Shown here: positions 7,963 through 16,941 of the stretch, in pieces
Numbering within the stretch: position 1 is the first letter of the stretch
How the letters are laid out: every line of letters starts with the position of its first letter
Assembly (NCBI GenBank): GCA_012035135.1
Contig: JAAUPI010000031.1
Span: 1-34,428, forward strand
DNA: 34,428 nt
Source: Microcoleus sp. CSU_2_2
GTDB taxonomy: Bacteria > Cyanobacteriota > Cyanobacteriia > Cyanobacteriales > Microcoleaceae
Direction of reading: 5' to 3'
Notes under the pieces: generated by a model
Database searches by the model: none
What the model was told of the DNA's origin: nothing
What the model saw: the letters and a program-made list of their open reading frames with translations, nothing else
Translations under genes and position numbers: made by a program

Positions 7963-8274
7963 AAATTTGTGATTTCGCTGTTTTAGATAGTCTGCGACTG
8001 CCAATTTTGATTTTAAACAGTCCTGAACGCAATTGTCACCATTCGTAAGGTGCGTCAGATCTATAAACTCTGAATCATCGTTCAAAAAACTCACCTGACG
8101 CACCCTACAAGACTGTTGAATAACATAAATTTTTGGTTTCGCTGTTTTAGATAGCCTGTGACTGCCAATTTTTAATTTTAAACAGTCCTGAACGCAATTG
8201 TCACCATTAGTAAGGTGCGTCAGATCTATAAACTCTGAATCATCGTTCAAGAAACCCACCTGACGCACCCTACA
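7946..8274. repeat. Tandem duplication (164/165 bp) spanning the MBOAT start codon
   Basis: Unit 1 is 7946-8109 and unit 2 is 8110-8274; both start AGACTGTTGAATAACATAAA and end CTGACGCACCCTACA. They differ at roughly ten positions and one indel. Each contains the inverted repeat GGTGCGTCAG...CTGACGCACC (8051-8060/8094-8103 in unit 1). The unit start carries the first codons of the MBOAT gene (MLFNSL), so unit 2 holds a silent copy of the start and leader. Both copies stay open in the MBOAT frame, creating a possible but unlikely 107-codon N-terminal extension. Confidence 0.9.
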
Positions 8275-8283
8275 GCAATCCAA

Positions 8284-8589
8284 AATCTAAAATCTCAAAT
8301 CCAAAATCGTCTGACTCACTATATCAAGCGCCTACGGCTAACGCAAGAGGCGACTCCGGCTGAGAAATCGATCGCCCCCTAGTGACTAAAGTGTAGCAAA
8401 TTTAACCCTTTTTCCATGGTGCGACTACCTCTTGAGATAGATGCGCAAGTACCTCCAGAGGTCAGTTGCAATATTGGGAAACATTTCTTAACATATAGAT
8501 AACAACGGAAATGGGAGAAGGTACCAAAAATCCTTAAGTCCTTGGGGTGCAACATTTAACCAAATTCTTCGCAAGCAAGGGCCAAATTA
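8284..8589. other. Intergenic region upstream of the small membrane protein
   Basis: No gene is visible in about 306 bp. It starts with an AAAATCTAAAATCTCAAATC low-complexity stretch. A weak promoter-like pair lies at 8466-8494 on the plus strand, TTGCAA - 17 bases - TAACAT, followed by a leader of ~90 bases. AAGGG lies ahead of the ATG at 8590. Confidence 0.35.
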
Positions 8590-8865
8590 ATGAACAATCA
8601 GCAAAACTCGGAAGTTTCAGCATTTTTGCCAATGCTCCAAAAAGGCATTTGGCTGTTCGGTATTTTCTCTTGGATATTCGGGCTTACAGATAGAACTATA
8701 GCGCTATTGTCTGACGGATATTTGTCGGCGATCGATATTGTCCAGCTATTTACAGCCTCCTTTTTCTTCATTAGCTGGCTGTTCTTAAGTCCGTTTCTAA
8801 TTTCTGGCTCCCAGATAAATAAAAGAGCGAAAAATAGCAGCCAGAAAGTAGAAGTAGTTCGCTAG
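8590..8865 (+). CDS. Small hypothetical two-helix membrane protein
   Basis: 91 residues beginning MNNQQNSEVSAFLPMLQKG. Two hydrophobic segments are visible: about 17-38 (GIWLFGIFSWIFGL...) and about 47-72 (DIVQLFTASFFFISWLFLSPFLI). The tail is basic and polar (KRAKNSSQKVEVVR), suggesting the C-terminus is cytoplasmic. The start codon has AAGG about 10 bases upstream. I do not recognise the family. It ends three bases before the convergent EI24 gene's stop codon, so there is no shared operon. Length, composition and a plausible ribosome site support a real gene. Confidence 0.6.
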   Translation: MNNQQNSEVSAFLPMLQKGIWLFGIFSWIFGLTDRTIALLSDGYLSAIDIVQLFTASFFFISWLFLSPFLISGSQINKRAKNSSQKVEVVR

Positions 8866-8868
8866 TTT

Positions 8869-9762
8869 TTAATTGGCAATATTAGTTTGTCGATCGACAT
8901 TTTTCTCCTCTGTGGCAAAGCGGTGGGGCCAGATTCGATCGCAAAAAAACAGCGTCCCCGCCGTCACGCACAGCGGAATCGCCAACAGATTCAACAGCGG
9001 AATGCTCACCAAACCAAAACACACCAAACCAAAACTCCCGCTAGCTGGCAAACTGCCCCGAATTATCTCTAATTTTTCCCGAAAAGGCCGTCTGCGCCTT
9101 TCCAAAGGTGCGTCTAAAAAGTCCAAACAAACAAGAGTTGCCCCCAAAGCTATCCCTCCCAAACTCCCGAAAATCGAGCCGACACCGGGGACAAAATTCA
9201 GCAGCAGCAGCGGGATGCCGACGCTCAACAAAATCTGCAATTTTCTCAATTCAAAAGCGATCGCCCTTTTGATATCCTGAAAAATACTACTCAAACTCAT
9301 CGGTTCTTCTGCGGGCAATTGACCGTTGCGCAGCAGTTCCAATTGTTGCGACAATTGGCCGTACCAAGGTGAACCTAAAATCACACCAAACTGCACCAAC
9401 AAAAACCCAATTATTAATAAAAGTCCGGCTACCAAAAGTATCCGCAGCAGCCAGCCGAAACCGACTGTTAAGACAGCGAGAAAGCTCAGCCAAGCTGGCA
9501 AACTAGCAATTAAAGCATTAAAACGGACTGACAAATCGGCAACCAAAGTGTCTATGCCTTCTAAACTCGGAAATAGCAATCCCAAATAAAGACCGATACC
9601 AATTATAAAATTTAAGGCAACAGGAACCAATACATAACCCCAGAGTTTGGGAGTTTGGAAAAGTAGCGTGAAAGCTCGAACAGGATAGGTAAAACCTGCC
9701 AGAAGTCCGATGGGTGTGCTAATGGCGGCGCGGGCGGGATTTGAATTGAGCTGTTTTGACAT
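8869..9762 (-). CDS. EI24-domain (CysZ-like) membrane protein
   Basis: 297 residues with about six hydrophobic stretches. The opening matches the EI24/CysZ family: LLAGFTYPVRAFTLLFQTPKLWGYVLVPVALN, seen here as shorter blocks TYPVRAF, PKLW and VLVPVALNF. Also present are SPWYGQLSQQLE, FELRKLQ, LLLLNFVPGVGSIFG, the conserved FLDAPLERRRRPF and a final GTLFFCDRIWPHR. CysZ itself is a sulfate permease in enterobacteria; in cyanobacteria the role of EI24 proteins is not established, so I do not assign transport. It is divergent from the comB-family gene downstream of its start and convergent with the small membrane protein. The cytoplasmic loop before the penultimate helix is strongly basic. Confidence 0.8.
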   Translation of the reverse strand: MSKQLNSNPARAAISTPIGLLAGFTYPVRAFTLLFQTPKLWGYVLVPVALNFIIGIGLYLGLLFPSLEGIDTLVADLSVRFNALIASLPAWLSFLAVLTVGFGWLLRILLVAGLLLIIGFLLVQFGVILGSPWYGQLSQQLELLRNGQLPAEEPMSLSSIFQDIKRAIAFELRKLQILLSVGIPLLLLNFVPGVGSIFGSLGGIALGATLVCLDFLDAPLERRRRPFREKLEIIRGSLPASGSFGLVCFGLVSIPLLNLLAIPLCVTAGTLFFCDRIWPHRFATEEKNVDRQTNIAN

Positions 9763-9984
9763 ATGCGAAGGAAGAAGGAAGTTCGGTAACGGATTGTGTA
9801 ACGGATGTAACGGAGGTCAGTCAGAAGCAAGAAGAAGCAAGAAGTTGATGTAAAAATGTGAGAAAATTAATGGTTTTAGCAATTAGTAATGTCCCGATCG
9901 CGCGCGAAGGTTGACATATTGGCGGTGAAAGGGTCACTTTCTATTATTATTACCTATGAGGATTTATTGCAGGTTCCCCCAAAA

Positions 9985-10722
9985 GTGAAACTTTTTATTT
10001 ACCACACCCCCGAACTTACCCCAGCGGACAAAATGCCCGCGTGCGCGATCGCAGTTGATGTGCTGCGGGCCACAACTACAATGGCAACCGCCCTCAACAA
10101 CGGAGCTGAAGCCGTCCAAGTTTTCAGCGACTTGGACAAGTTGATGGCTGAGAGCGAAAAATGGCCCGCAGACAAGCGAATTCGCGCCGGAGAACGTGGC
10201 GGCGGCAAAGTTGACGGATTTGACATGGGGAATTCCCCCCTCGACTGTGGGCCAGAAAAAGTCAAAGGGAAGCGAATTTTTATTAGTACAACTAACGGTA
10301 CTCGCGCTCTCCAAAGAGTGGAAACTTCGCCAATTGTGCTAACAGCAGCTTTAATTAATCGCAAAGCCGTTGTGGATTTTATATTAAGTAAAAAGCCGGA
10401 AACTATTGGGATAGTTGGTTCTGGTTGGGAAGGAAGTTTCTCCTTAGAAGATACAGTTTGTGCTGGGGCGATCGCCCACAGTTTGCTTTCAGAAAGCGGG
10501 ATTCCTCCACTAGAATTTGCGGGCAACGATGAAGTATTTGCAGCAATTGCTCTTTATCTTCACTGGCAAAATCAATTGCATAAATTGCTAGAAATGGCAA
10601 GTCACGGGCAGAGACTTCTCGGTTTAGGAGTTATTGAAGATTTAAAATATTGTGCGCAAACTGATATTTTGGATGTGCTGCCAATTCAGCGGGAACCGGG
10701 TGTTTTGGTTAAGTCTAATTAG
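9985..10722 (+). CDS. comB: ComB-family protein (2-phosphosulfolactate phosphatase type)
   Basis: From GTG 9985 the protein is 245 residues starting [13 protein letters not shown], which is where family members begin. An ATG at 9889 would add 32 unconserved residues. Family blocks seen: [24 protein letters not shown], here split as DVLRATTT and [56 protein letters not shown]; and SHGQRLL. ComB hydrolyses 2-phosphosulfolactate in coenzyme M synthesis in archaea and in some bacterial sulfolactate pathways. Cyanobacteria keep this family without coenzyme M, so the true substrate here is uncertain. It stands alone: divergent from EI24 and convergent with uvrA across a 410-bp repeat-filled gap. 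Confidence 0.82.
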   Translation: MKLFIYHTPELTPADKMPACAIAVDVLRATTTMATALNNGAEAVQVFSDLDKLMAESEKWPADKRIRAGERGGGKVDGFDMGNSPLDCGPEKVKGKRIFISTTNGTRALQRVETSPIVLTAALINRKAVVDFILSKKPETIGIVGSGWEGSFSLEDTVCAGAIAHSLLSESGIPPLEFAGNDEVFAAIALYLHWQNQLHKLLEMASHGQRLLGLGVIEDLKYCAQTDILDVLPIQREPGVLVKSN

Positions 10723-10814
10723 TTGGTGGTGGCGGGTTGATGAAATACAGCAGATTCCACGTTGATGAAGTACACCCCCAAGCGATCTCGATCCGTAGGG
10801 ACACGGCACTGCCC

Positions 10815-10984
10815 ATTAGACATCTCCTAAAAAGAATCTTAAGCCATTCGATCGATGTAGGGGTGAAGCATTTGGGCGACAATTTATGCCTCAAACCCTC
10901 AATCTTATGTCCAAATGCTTCACCCTCCCCCGAGCAAGTGCGATCAAGTCCTCATGCCTAATTTCTTTTTAGGAGATGTCTAAT
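10815..10984. mobile_element. MITE-like element (170 bp, 22-bp perfect terminal inverted repeats)
   Basis: ATTAGACATCTCCTAAAAAGAA (10815-10836) is the exact reverse complement of 10963-10984. The outer bases can be read as a TA next to GACATCTCC..., which would fit insertion at TA by an IS630/Tc1-mariner-type transposase; this is inference. No transposase is encoded. A second 15-bp perfect inverted repeat (10861-10875/10911-10925, GGGTGAAGCATTTGG) is nested inside. Confidence 0.65.
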
Positions 10985-11012
10985 AGAGTATCGATCGCAA
11001 CCCACTGGGATT

Positions 11013-11077
11013 GGGCGAAGCATTCGGGGATGAAATTATTCGCAATAGTCAAATTATTTTGCCCGAATGCTTCGCCC
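11013..11077. repeat. Hairpin repeat, GGGCGAAGCATTCGGG family
   Basis: A perfect 16-bp inverted repeat at 11013-11028 and 11062-11077 encloses 33 A/T-rich bases. It is a variant of the GGGTGAAGCATTTGG hairpin at 10861 and the pair near 32237-32373, with matched changes in both arms. It lies between the convergent comB and uvrA ends and might also act as a terminator for uvrA. Confidence 0.75.
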
Positions 11078-11133
11078 CTACAGGGTTTATTTTGCAGAAG
11101 GTTATATCACTAAAGTTTTCAATAAGAACTTTA

Positions 11134-14097
11134 TTAACTAACAGCTACAGCCTCCCCCAAAGGATGCTGCTGCAAAACAGTTTTCAAATATTTCCCAGTA
11201 TGAGAATGAGAATTTGCTGCCACATCCTCCGGCGTTCCCGCCACCAGAATTTCACCTCCCTTATCTCCCCCTTCTGGTCCCAAATCGATCGCCCAATCGC
11301 AGCACCGAATCACATCCAAATTGTGTTCGATTACCAAAATAGAATTCCCCTTATCCACCAATCTTTGCAAAACATTCAATAAATGGTGAACGTCATAAAA
11401 CGACAAACCAGTCGTCGGTTCATCTATCAAATAAAGCGTTTTTCCAGTGGCGCGGCGCGACAGTTCTGTTGCTAACTTCACCCGCTGCGCTTCGCCCCCA
11501 GAAAGTGTCGGCGCCGGCTGTCCCAACTGAATGTAACCCAAACCAACATCAAGCAAAGTTTGCAGTCTCATACCCGCCCTGGGAATATTTTTAAACATCT
11601 CCAAGGCTTCCTCAATAGTCATGTTTAAAACATCAGAAATCGACTTGCCTTTATACTTCACTTGCAGCGTTTCCCGGTTGTAACGGGCACCTTTACAAAC
11701 CTCGCACTGCACGTAAACATCCGGCAGAAAATTCATCGAAATCACGTTCACGCCTTGGCCGCTGCAAGCTTCGCACCTTCCCCCTTTTACGTTAAACGAA
11801 AACTGTCCGGCTTTGTAACCTCTGGCTTTAGCTTCAATGCTTTCGGCAAACAAATCCCGAATCACATCAAAGACTCCCGTGTAAGTAGCCGGATTAGAAC
11901 GCGGAGTGCGACCAATCGGAGATTGATCGATGACAATTACCTTATCAACCACATCCTCTAAAGAACGTTCTCCTTTCGTTGTCAGCGAATCCATATCGGG
12001 AGGTAAAGGAACTTTTTTGGTAAGATAGTGTTGCAGCGACGGGTACAGCAATTCATTGATTAAAGTAGATTTTCCCGAACCGGAAACGCCTGTAACACAG
12101 ACAAGTTTTCCCAGGGGAATTTCGACATCAATATTTCTTAAATTGTTGCGGCGTGCATTTTTGATTGAGATGGCTTTGCCGTTGCCTTTTCTCCTTTCAG
12201 CAGGGGTTTCAATTACTCGCTTTCCCGACAAATAAGCGCCTGTCAAAGATTCCTCTGCTGCCAGCAATTCTGCTAAGCTTCCTTGCGATATAATTTTACC
12301 ACCATGAACGCCTGCACCGGGTCCGATATCGACAATGTGATCTGCCGATCGCATCGTTTCTTCATCGTGTTCTACCACAATTAAAGTATTGCCTAAATCG
12401 CGCAACTTTGTTAAAGTTTGCAGCAGGCGGAAATTGTCTCTTTGGTGCAGTCCGATGCTGGGTTCGTCCAAAACGTAGAGCACACCAGTCAAACCAGAAC
12501 CGATTTGAGTCGCTAGCCGAATTCGCTGCGCTTCCCCGCCAGAAAGTGTCATTGCCGGACGGTCTAACGTCAGATAATCTAACCCGACATCGAGCAAAAA
12601 TTGCAGCCTTGCCTTGATTTCTCGGAGGGCTAAATCGGATATTTGAAATTGTCGATCGCTCAATCCCAGATTATCTACTCGTTCCCGACAGTCCCGAATC
12701 GAAATACTGGTTAAATCCACGATTCCGTACTGTCCCAAGCGTACCGAAAGCGCTTCTGGTTTCAATCGCTTACCGTGACAAACCTGGCAAGATTGATCGA
12801 CTCGATACTGTTCCAACTTCTGCTTAATCAAATCAGATCCAGTATCTTCATACTGGCGCTGCAACATCGCGATTACACCCTTGAAATCTCTCCTTAAATC
12901 GGTGGCATTGGTGTCCCGTTTCTTATTTTCTCCTGTTTTCTTGTCCTCATTTCCATACAAAAGCACTCGCTGATGTTCCGGCTTTAACCGATACCAAGGA
13001 GTGTCAATATTAAATCCACAAGCATCAGCAACACTGCACAGCAAAGATAGATAATAAGAATTATCCTTATCAGACCAAGGAGCGATCGCACAATAAATTG
13101 GTGCTTTGAAATCCGGCACCACCAACTCCGGCGAAAAAGTCCGCAAACTTCCCAAACCGTGGCAGTTCGGACAAGCGCCGTAAGGCGAATTAAACGAAAA
13201 TAATCGGGGCGAAAGTTCCTCCATTACCGCCCCGTGTTCGGGACAAGCAAAGTTTTCGGAAAAAACGATCGGCCCATTTGGTTCAGAATTTTCATCGGTT
13301 GGTAACTCTTCAATTACCGCAATTCCCTCAGAATGGCGCAGACAAGTTGCCAAAGAATCAACTAAACGTTCTTCTAAACCCGGTTTTTTAATTAACCTGT
13401 CAACAACTATTTCGATGTTGTGCGTATGATTTTTATCTAATTCGATATTTTCCGAAAGTTCTAAAATCTCTCCGTTAATTTTGACCCGAATAAATCCTTC
13501 GGCAGCTAAACTCGACAATAATTTGCGGTGAGTGCCTTTTTTTCCCCGTACTACCGGCGCGAGAATGTGAAAGCGAGTACCGTCAGGAAGTGCCATAACT
13601 CGATCGCACATTTCATCAATTGTCTGCGGCGCAATGCAGCGATCGCAAATCGGACAGTGCGGTTCGCCAGCTCTGCCGTAGAGTAATCTGAGATAATCGT
13701 AAATTTCTGTAACAGTACCGACAGTCGATCGCGGGTTGTGAGAAGTTGACTTTTGGTCGATCGAAATAGCCGGACTCAACCCTTCGATCGCATCCACATC
13801 CGGTTTATCCAACTGTCCCAAAAACTGGCGGGCGTAAGCACTCAGAGACTCCACGTAGCGGCGCTGTCCCTCTGCAAAAATTGTATCGAAAGCCAGGGAA
13901 GACTTGCCAGAACCAGAGACGCCAGTAAAAACGATCAGTCGATCGCGCGGCAGTTCCAAATCGATATTCTTAAGGTTGTGCTGTCTCGCACCGCGAATCC
14001 GAATCGTATTTTGGCTGTTGGAGTTAGAAGTCGTCACATTCTGCCCATTGTGGGATGCACTTGGCTGGCTGTTTGAAGTTTCGGCGCGTTGAGACAT
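11134..14097 (-). CDS. uvrA: UvrABC excinuclease subunit A
   Basis: 987 residues; UvrA is the damage-sensing ABC ATPase of nucleotide excision repair, working with UvrB and then UvrC in the cytoplasm. Two ATPase halves are present: Walker [10 protein letters not shown] at ~59-67 and GVSGSGKST at ~669-677, each with an LSGGEAQR signature and a DEP Walker B ([19 protein letters not shown]). Zinc-finger cysteine sets are visible: CPICDRC, CPEHG...[15 protein letters not shown] and CEACSGQG...CEVCKG. The first ~30 residues (Ser/Asn/Gln-rich) precede the usual [12 protein letters not shown] start, so this protein is slightly longer than most. It is monocistronic. I saw no LexA-like box in the short upstream region. 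Confidence 0.97.
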   Translation of the reverse strand: MSQRAETSNSQPSASHNGQNVTTSNSNSQNTIRIRGARQHNLKNIDLELPRDRLIVFTGVSGSGKSSLAFDTIFAEGQRRYVESLSAYARQFLGQLDKPDVDAIEGLSPAISIDQKSTSHNPRSTVGTVTEIYDYLRLLYGRAGEPHCPICDRCIAPQTIDEMCDRVMALPDGTRFHILAPVVRGKKGTHRKLLSSLAAEGFIRVKINGEILELSENIELDKNHTHNIEIVVDRLIKKPGLEERLVDSLATCLRHSEGIAVIEELPTDENSEPNGPIVFSENFACPEHGAVMEELSPRLFSFNSPYGACPNCHGLGSLRTFSPELVVPDFKAPIYCAIAPWSDKDNSYYLSLLCSVADACGFNIDTPWYRLKPEHQRVLLYGNEDKKTGENKKRDTNATDLRRDFKGVIAMLQRQYEDTGSDLIKQKLEQYRVDQSCQVCHGKRLKPEALSVRLGQYGIVDLTSISIRDCRERVDNLGLSDRQFQISDLALREIKARLQFLLDVGLDYLTLDRPAMTLSGGEAQRIRLATQIGSGLTGVLYVLDEPSIGLHQRDNFRLLQTLTKLRDLGNTLIVVEHDEETMRSADHIVDIGPGAGVHGGKIISQGSLAELLAAEESLTGAYLSGKRVIETPAERRKGNGKAISIKNARRNNLRNIDVEIPLGKLVCVTGVSGSGKSTLINELLYPSLQHYLTKKVPLPPDMDSLTTKGERSLEDVVDKVIVIDQSPIGRTPRSNPATYTGVFDVIRDLFAESIEAKARGYKAGQFSFNVKGGRCEACSGQGVNVISMNFLPDVYVQCEVCKGARYNRETLQVKYKGKSISDVLNMTIEEALEMFKNIPRAGMRLQTLLDVGLGYIQLGQPAPTLSGGEAQRVKLATELSRRATGKTLYLIDEPTTGLSFYDVHHLLNVLQRLVDKGNSILVIEHNLDVIRCCDWAIDLGPEGGDKGGEILVAGTPEDVAANSHSHTGKYLKTVLQQHPLGEAVAVS

Positions 14098-14184
14098 GAG
14101 AGTAGTGCAAAACAGTGCTTAACTATCTTAGCGCTGCCGATCAAATAGCTGGCATCCAAACTCAAGAATATCAAAGAATCTTAA

Positions 14185-14209
14185 ACAGTTGACAGTTGAC
14201 AGTTGACAG
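14185..14209. repeat. TTGACAG heptamer tandem repeat
   Basis: ACAG-TTGACAG-TTGACAG-TTGACAG, upstream of uvrA. It is one of several arrays of this heptamer in the window (others at 29580-29612 and, in reverse, around 22160-22185 and 25800-25830), typical of cyanobacterial STRR sequences. Confidence 0.8.
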
Positions 14210-14248
14210 CAAACAGATAAGTTTGCTTCTCCTCAATTGAGATTAACG

Positions 14249-14701
14249 TTAAAGAATAGTCAAATAAGTTTCCGTCGGCCCGTCGGGCAAAACCTTCAAT
14301 CTTTGATTTTTCAAATCGATTTCAATTCCCAAAGCCTCCATCGGAATCACTCCCAAAAGCGAAGTTTTCCCCTCTGGCAATTCCAGACATTCAAAAGTCC
14401 CTTCACGCCCGCACAGAGAAATCGAAGCATCCCGAAAAATCCTCGCCTCACTAACACCCGTGGCTGTTTCCACAACCACTTGCTTGAGAATTTTCAAACC
14501 CAGCCTAGCAATGACATCTTTCGGCAAACACAAAGTAGTCGCACCCGTATCTACTAAAACATTTTCTAGAGTAACAGACCTCACTTGTTCGATCGGAATC
14601 AGACCATCTTCTGCTTTCCCTTCATCCAGTCGATTCGTAATTACCAGCGTTGTTGTAACTTTTTCCATTTGATTTTCAGTAGTTGTTTGCATTTGTTTCA
14701 T
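14249..14701 (-). CDS. Retropepsin-like (clan AA) aspartyl protease family protein
   Basis: 150 residues. The diagnostic motif is VLVDTGATTLCLP with the catalytic Asp at residue 51, followed by the usual IARLGL. The second-half hydrophobic-Gly signature is LLGVIPMEALGIEID near 115-129, ahead of a closing DLKNQRLKVLP strand. Single-domain proteins of this kind act as homodimers in retropepsins, but substrates of the cyanobacterial stand-alone versions are unknown. There is no signal peptide or membrane anchor. Both the annotated ATG and the internal ATG at MEKVTTT lack a strong ribosome site, so the exact start is uncertain. It precedes uvrA on the same strand with a 151-bp gap full of repeats, so a shared transcript is possible but not indicated. 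Confidence 0.78.
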   Translation of the reverse strand: MKQMQTTTENQMEKVTTTLVITNRLDEGKAEDGLIPIEQVRSVTLENVLVDTGATTLCLPKDVIARLGLKILKQVVVETATGVSEARIFRDASISLCGREGTFECLELPEGKTSLLGVIPMEALGIEIDLKNQRLKVLPDGPTETYLTIL

Positions 14702-15074
14702 AATATAATAAATTGCTGCTTTAATTTTAGCATATATTTACACAATATAGCGGTTCTCAAGCAAGTGAGGTATTCAGGGATTCATCAAAAATTCCTCAAT
14801 CCCCCAATCTCAAATCTCAAATCTATTAAAAGGGAAGAGGCAATAGTGAACAGGCAACAGACTGAGAAAGGGATGGGGATTTAACCCCAACCCAAACAAA
14901 CAACTTATAGAAGGGAACAGGCAACAGGGAACAGGCAACCGTTGCCCTTTGCCTGTTCCCTGTTGCCTTCTTCAATAGAAGATGGGGTTTTATACCCCGA
15001 TTGGGAACAGGAAACTGTTGCCCGTTGCCTGTTCCCTGTTCCCTTCTTCGATAATATGTCTCAACATCCTCAAA
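14702..15074. repeat. Repeat-rich gap with GGGAACAGG hairpins
   Basis: The main hairpin pairs 14921-14936 (GCAACAGGGAACAGGC) exactly with 14951-14966. A shorter relative, GGGAACAGG/CCTGTTCCC, lies at 15003-15011/15028-15036. The region also has a TCAAATCTCAAATC low-complexity stretch and two GGGGTTTTATACCCC-like dyads. No gene is visible. It follows the queE stop codon, so the first hairpin in the minus direction (15003-15036) could end queE transcription. Confidence 0.75.
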
Positions 15075-15707
15075 TTATTGCACGCCAATAAACTTGTGAG
15101 TTTGCAAAGATAACCTGTAACTAGGATGTTGTTTCAGTAACTCCAAAATTATCGGAACAGCCTGATCTTTCGCGCTCCATTCCGGCTGCAAAAACACCGG
15201 AATATTCACATTTTTTAGCAAATGCTCTCTATAAAAATCAACTTCTTCACCAGTGCCAACCACCAACTTAATTTCATTAGCTCTTGTCCAAAAAATTTCT
15301 TGCACCGGATATTTGGGACTGACGTGTTCCTTAGGAGAAAGAGTAATCCAAGCCAGCGGAGAAACATCCTGCCAGTAAGCGCCAGAAGTTTCAATACTCA
15401 CCTGTTTATCGGCTGCTAATAAAGCTGCAACTAACTCAGGCAAATCTCGGTGAATGAAAGGCTCGCCACCTGTAATTACCACTCTTGGAGACTGCAATTC
15501 GGCTAGCAATTCAGAGATCGATCGGGCCACTGATGGCAAACCATTCCCCCCATTTTGATAACCAGTATCGCACCAAGGACATCGCACGGGACAGCCAGCC
15601 AATCTAATAAAATCAACTAAAGTCCCCGTCCAGAATCCTTCGCCTTGAACGGTATTCTGAAAAGTTTCGTGAATTGGCAATTTTATGTGTAAATTTGATA
15701 CCAGCAT
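15075..15707 (-). CDS. queE: 7-carboxy-7-deazaguanine synthase (radical SAM)
   Basis: From ATG 15707 the protein is 210 residues (MLVSNLHIKLPIHETFQ); the frame could also open at a TTG at 15734, which I judge less likely. QueE turns 6-carboxytetrahydropterin into 7-carboxy-7-deazaguanine for queuosine synthesis. The iron-sulfur motif CPVRCPWC gives Cys39, Cys43 and Cys46 (CX3CX2C). Family features also seen are QGEG at 21-24 before the cluster, ITGGEPFIHRDL for SAM binding, SIETSG and the closing LQTHKFIGV. Length is usual for the compact QueE type. It stands alone among repeats, with no other queuosine gene nearby. Confidence 0.92.
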   Translation of the reverse strand: MLVSNLHIKLPIHETFQNTVQGEGFWTGTLVDFIRLAGCPVRCPWCDTGYQNGGNGLPSVARSISELLAELQSPRVVITGGEPFIHRDLPELVAALLAADKQVSIETSGAYWQDVSPLAWITLSPKEHVSPKYPVQEIFWTRANEIKLVVGTGEEVDFYREHLLKNVNIPVFLQPEWSAKDQAVPIILELLKQHPSYRLSLQTHKFIGVQ

Positions 15708-15732
15708 TTTCAACTTAAACGAATTAATTATC

Positions 15733-15840
15733 AAATAAACCGGGTTTTTTACCTGCTCTACGAACTACAGCGAAGGATTTTCGTAAACCCGGTTTCTTGC
15801 CATCCGTGCCTAATTCCTGAGATAAAAACCCGGTTTATTT
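15733..15840. repeat. AAACCCGGTTT inverted repeat block
   Basis: AAATAAACCGGGTTT (15733-15747) is the exact reverse complement of 15826-15840, with a third AAACCCGGTTT core at 15785-15795. It lies between the O-methyltransferase stop and the queE start. Cores of this type are common intergenic repeats in filamentous cyanobacteria (from memory). Confidence 0.75.
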
Positions 15841-15874
15841 GGTCTTAATAGAGTTCCCAGCAACTGTCAACTAT

Positions 15875-16573
15875 TTAATTCTGTTCTTCAGGCGCCATCA
15901 AAGTAGCCCAGCGGCGTTTGAGAGCCAAAGTCAGTCCGTCAGCAATCGGGACAACGCTAAGAGTAATTCGCGGATCGTTGCGTAACTTGTCATTGAAAGT
16001 ACGAATGGCGAGGGTACTTTCATCTTGTACATTCGGATCGGCAACCCGTCCCGACCAAAGAACATTATCAATTACAATTAAACCACCATTGCGCACTAGT
16101 TTTAGCGATCGCTCAAAATAAGCCTCATAATTTTCTTTATCGGCGTCGATGAAAGCAAAATCAAAGGTTCCTGCTTGTCCTTCAGCTATTAGCTTGTCGA
16201 GAGTATTAAGTGCAGGCCCTAAGTGCAAAGAAATCTTGTGAGCAACACCCGCAGCTTCCCAATATCTGCGGGCGATCGTAGTATATTCCTCACTGACATC
16301 GCAAGCAATAATCTGACCGTTTGAAGGCAGCGCTAAAGCTACACACAGCGAACTATAACCAGTAAAAACCCCAATTTCTAAGGTTTTTGTAGCTCCCATA
16401 AGCTGCACCAGCATCTCCATAAACTGACCTTGTTCGGGAGCTATTTGCATCATACCCATAGGGTGCTTAGCGGTTTCTTCTCGCAGTTGCTGGAGAATAT
16501 CTGGCTCCCGTAGGGAAATAGATAACAGATAATCGTAAAGTTGATTTTCCAGACCAAGAGTTGAGTTTGCCAT
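15875..16573 (-). CDS. Class I SAM-dependent O-methyltransferase (CCoAOMT-like)
   Basis: 232 residues. The SAM site is LEIGVFTGYSS (~65-75), with Asp92 in IIACDVS likely contacting the ribose. Metal and catalytic residues are in FAFIDADKENY (Asp143, Asp145) and VIDNVLWSGRV (Asp169-Asn170). These belong to the cation-dependent catechol/caffeoyl-CoA O-methyltransferase family (PF01596), soluble enzymes that methylate catechol-like hydroxyls. The substrate here is unknown. AAGGA lies about 10 bases before the ATG. It is monocistronic: the upstream neighbour is divergent, and the downstream gap to queE is filled by repeats. Confidence 0.92.
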   Translation of the reverse strand: MANSTLGLENQLYDYLLSISLREPDILQQLREETAKHPMGMMQIAPEQGQFMEMLVQLMGATKTLEIGVFTGYSSLCVALALPSNGQIIACDVSEEYTTIARRYWEAAGVAHKISLHLGPALNTLDKLIAEGQAGTFDFAFIDADKENYEAYFERSLKLVRNGGLIVIDNVLWSGRVADPNVQDESTLAIRTFNDKLRNDPRITLSVVPIADGLTLALKRRWATLMAPEEQN

Positions 16574-16941
16574 CGGTTTGTCCTTGCTGCTGACTTGTGA
16601 TTTGAGATTGTAGACGCGCAGTTAATCAATATTGGACACGGTACACTTAATTTGGATACCTATTTTGCTGTGGCTGTTGACAGGTTGCTGTATCGGTGCG
16701 TTGGTGGCAGGGAAGCAACTGACAAAACGTGCGAGGGAGCATCCCAAGTTTGTAGGATATATTTGCAAAAATGGGATGCTCCCACGCGCGATCGACCTCT
16801 AAATCAGTTTATCTCAGCTACAGCCGATCGAACTACATAGTCCAGAGTTTCCTTTTTTTGTTGCGATATTTTTTTCATGGTTCAAGCTTGATTTTAGTCA
16901 TGATTTGTGATAGATCTTCTTTGACTACATAGGATTTCAAA
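16574..16941. repeat. Intergenic gap with GGGAGCATCCCA inverted repeat
   Basis: 12-bp arms at 16735-16746 and 16772-16783 (GGGAGCATCCCA / TGGGATGCTCCC) enclose 25 bases, flanked by GTGCGA and CGCGCG. The rest of this 368-bp divergent gap should hold the promoters of the methyltransferase and permease genes, but I see no convincing pair. AGGA sits 7-11 bases before the permease ATG. Confidence 0.7.

Noticed and set aside
7963-8283. A 107-codon upstream extension of the MBOAT protein
   Set aside because: It is translated from two copies of a duplicated intergenic unit with hairpins, has no family resemblance, and the internal ATG at 7962 opens with the expected hydrophobic MBOAT start.
10723-10960. 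Plus-strand 74-codon frame after comB
   Set aside because: It is translated from the MITE-like element and hairpin repeat and has no gene-like features.
14811-14884. Small plus-strand gene ending at 14884
   Set aside because: It lies opposite the protease gene start and in AAATCTCAAATC low-complexity sequence, with no ribosome site.
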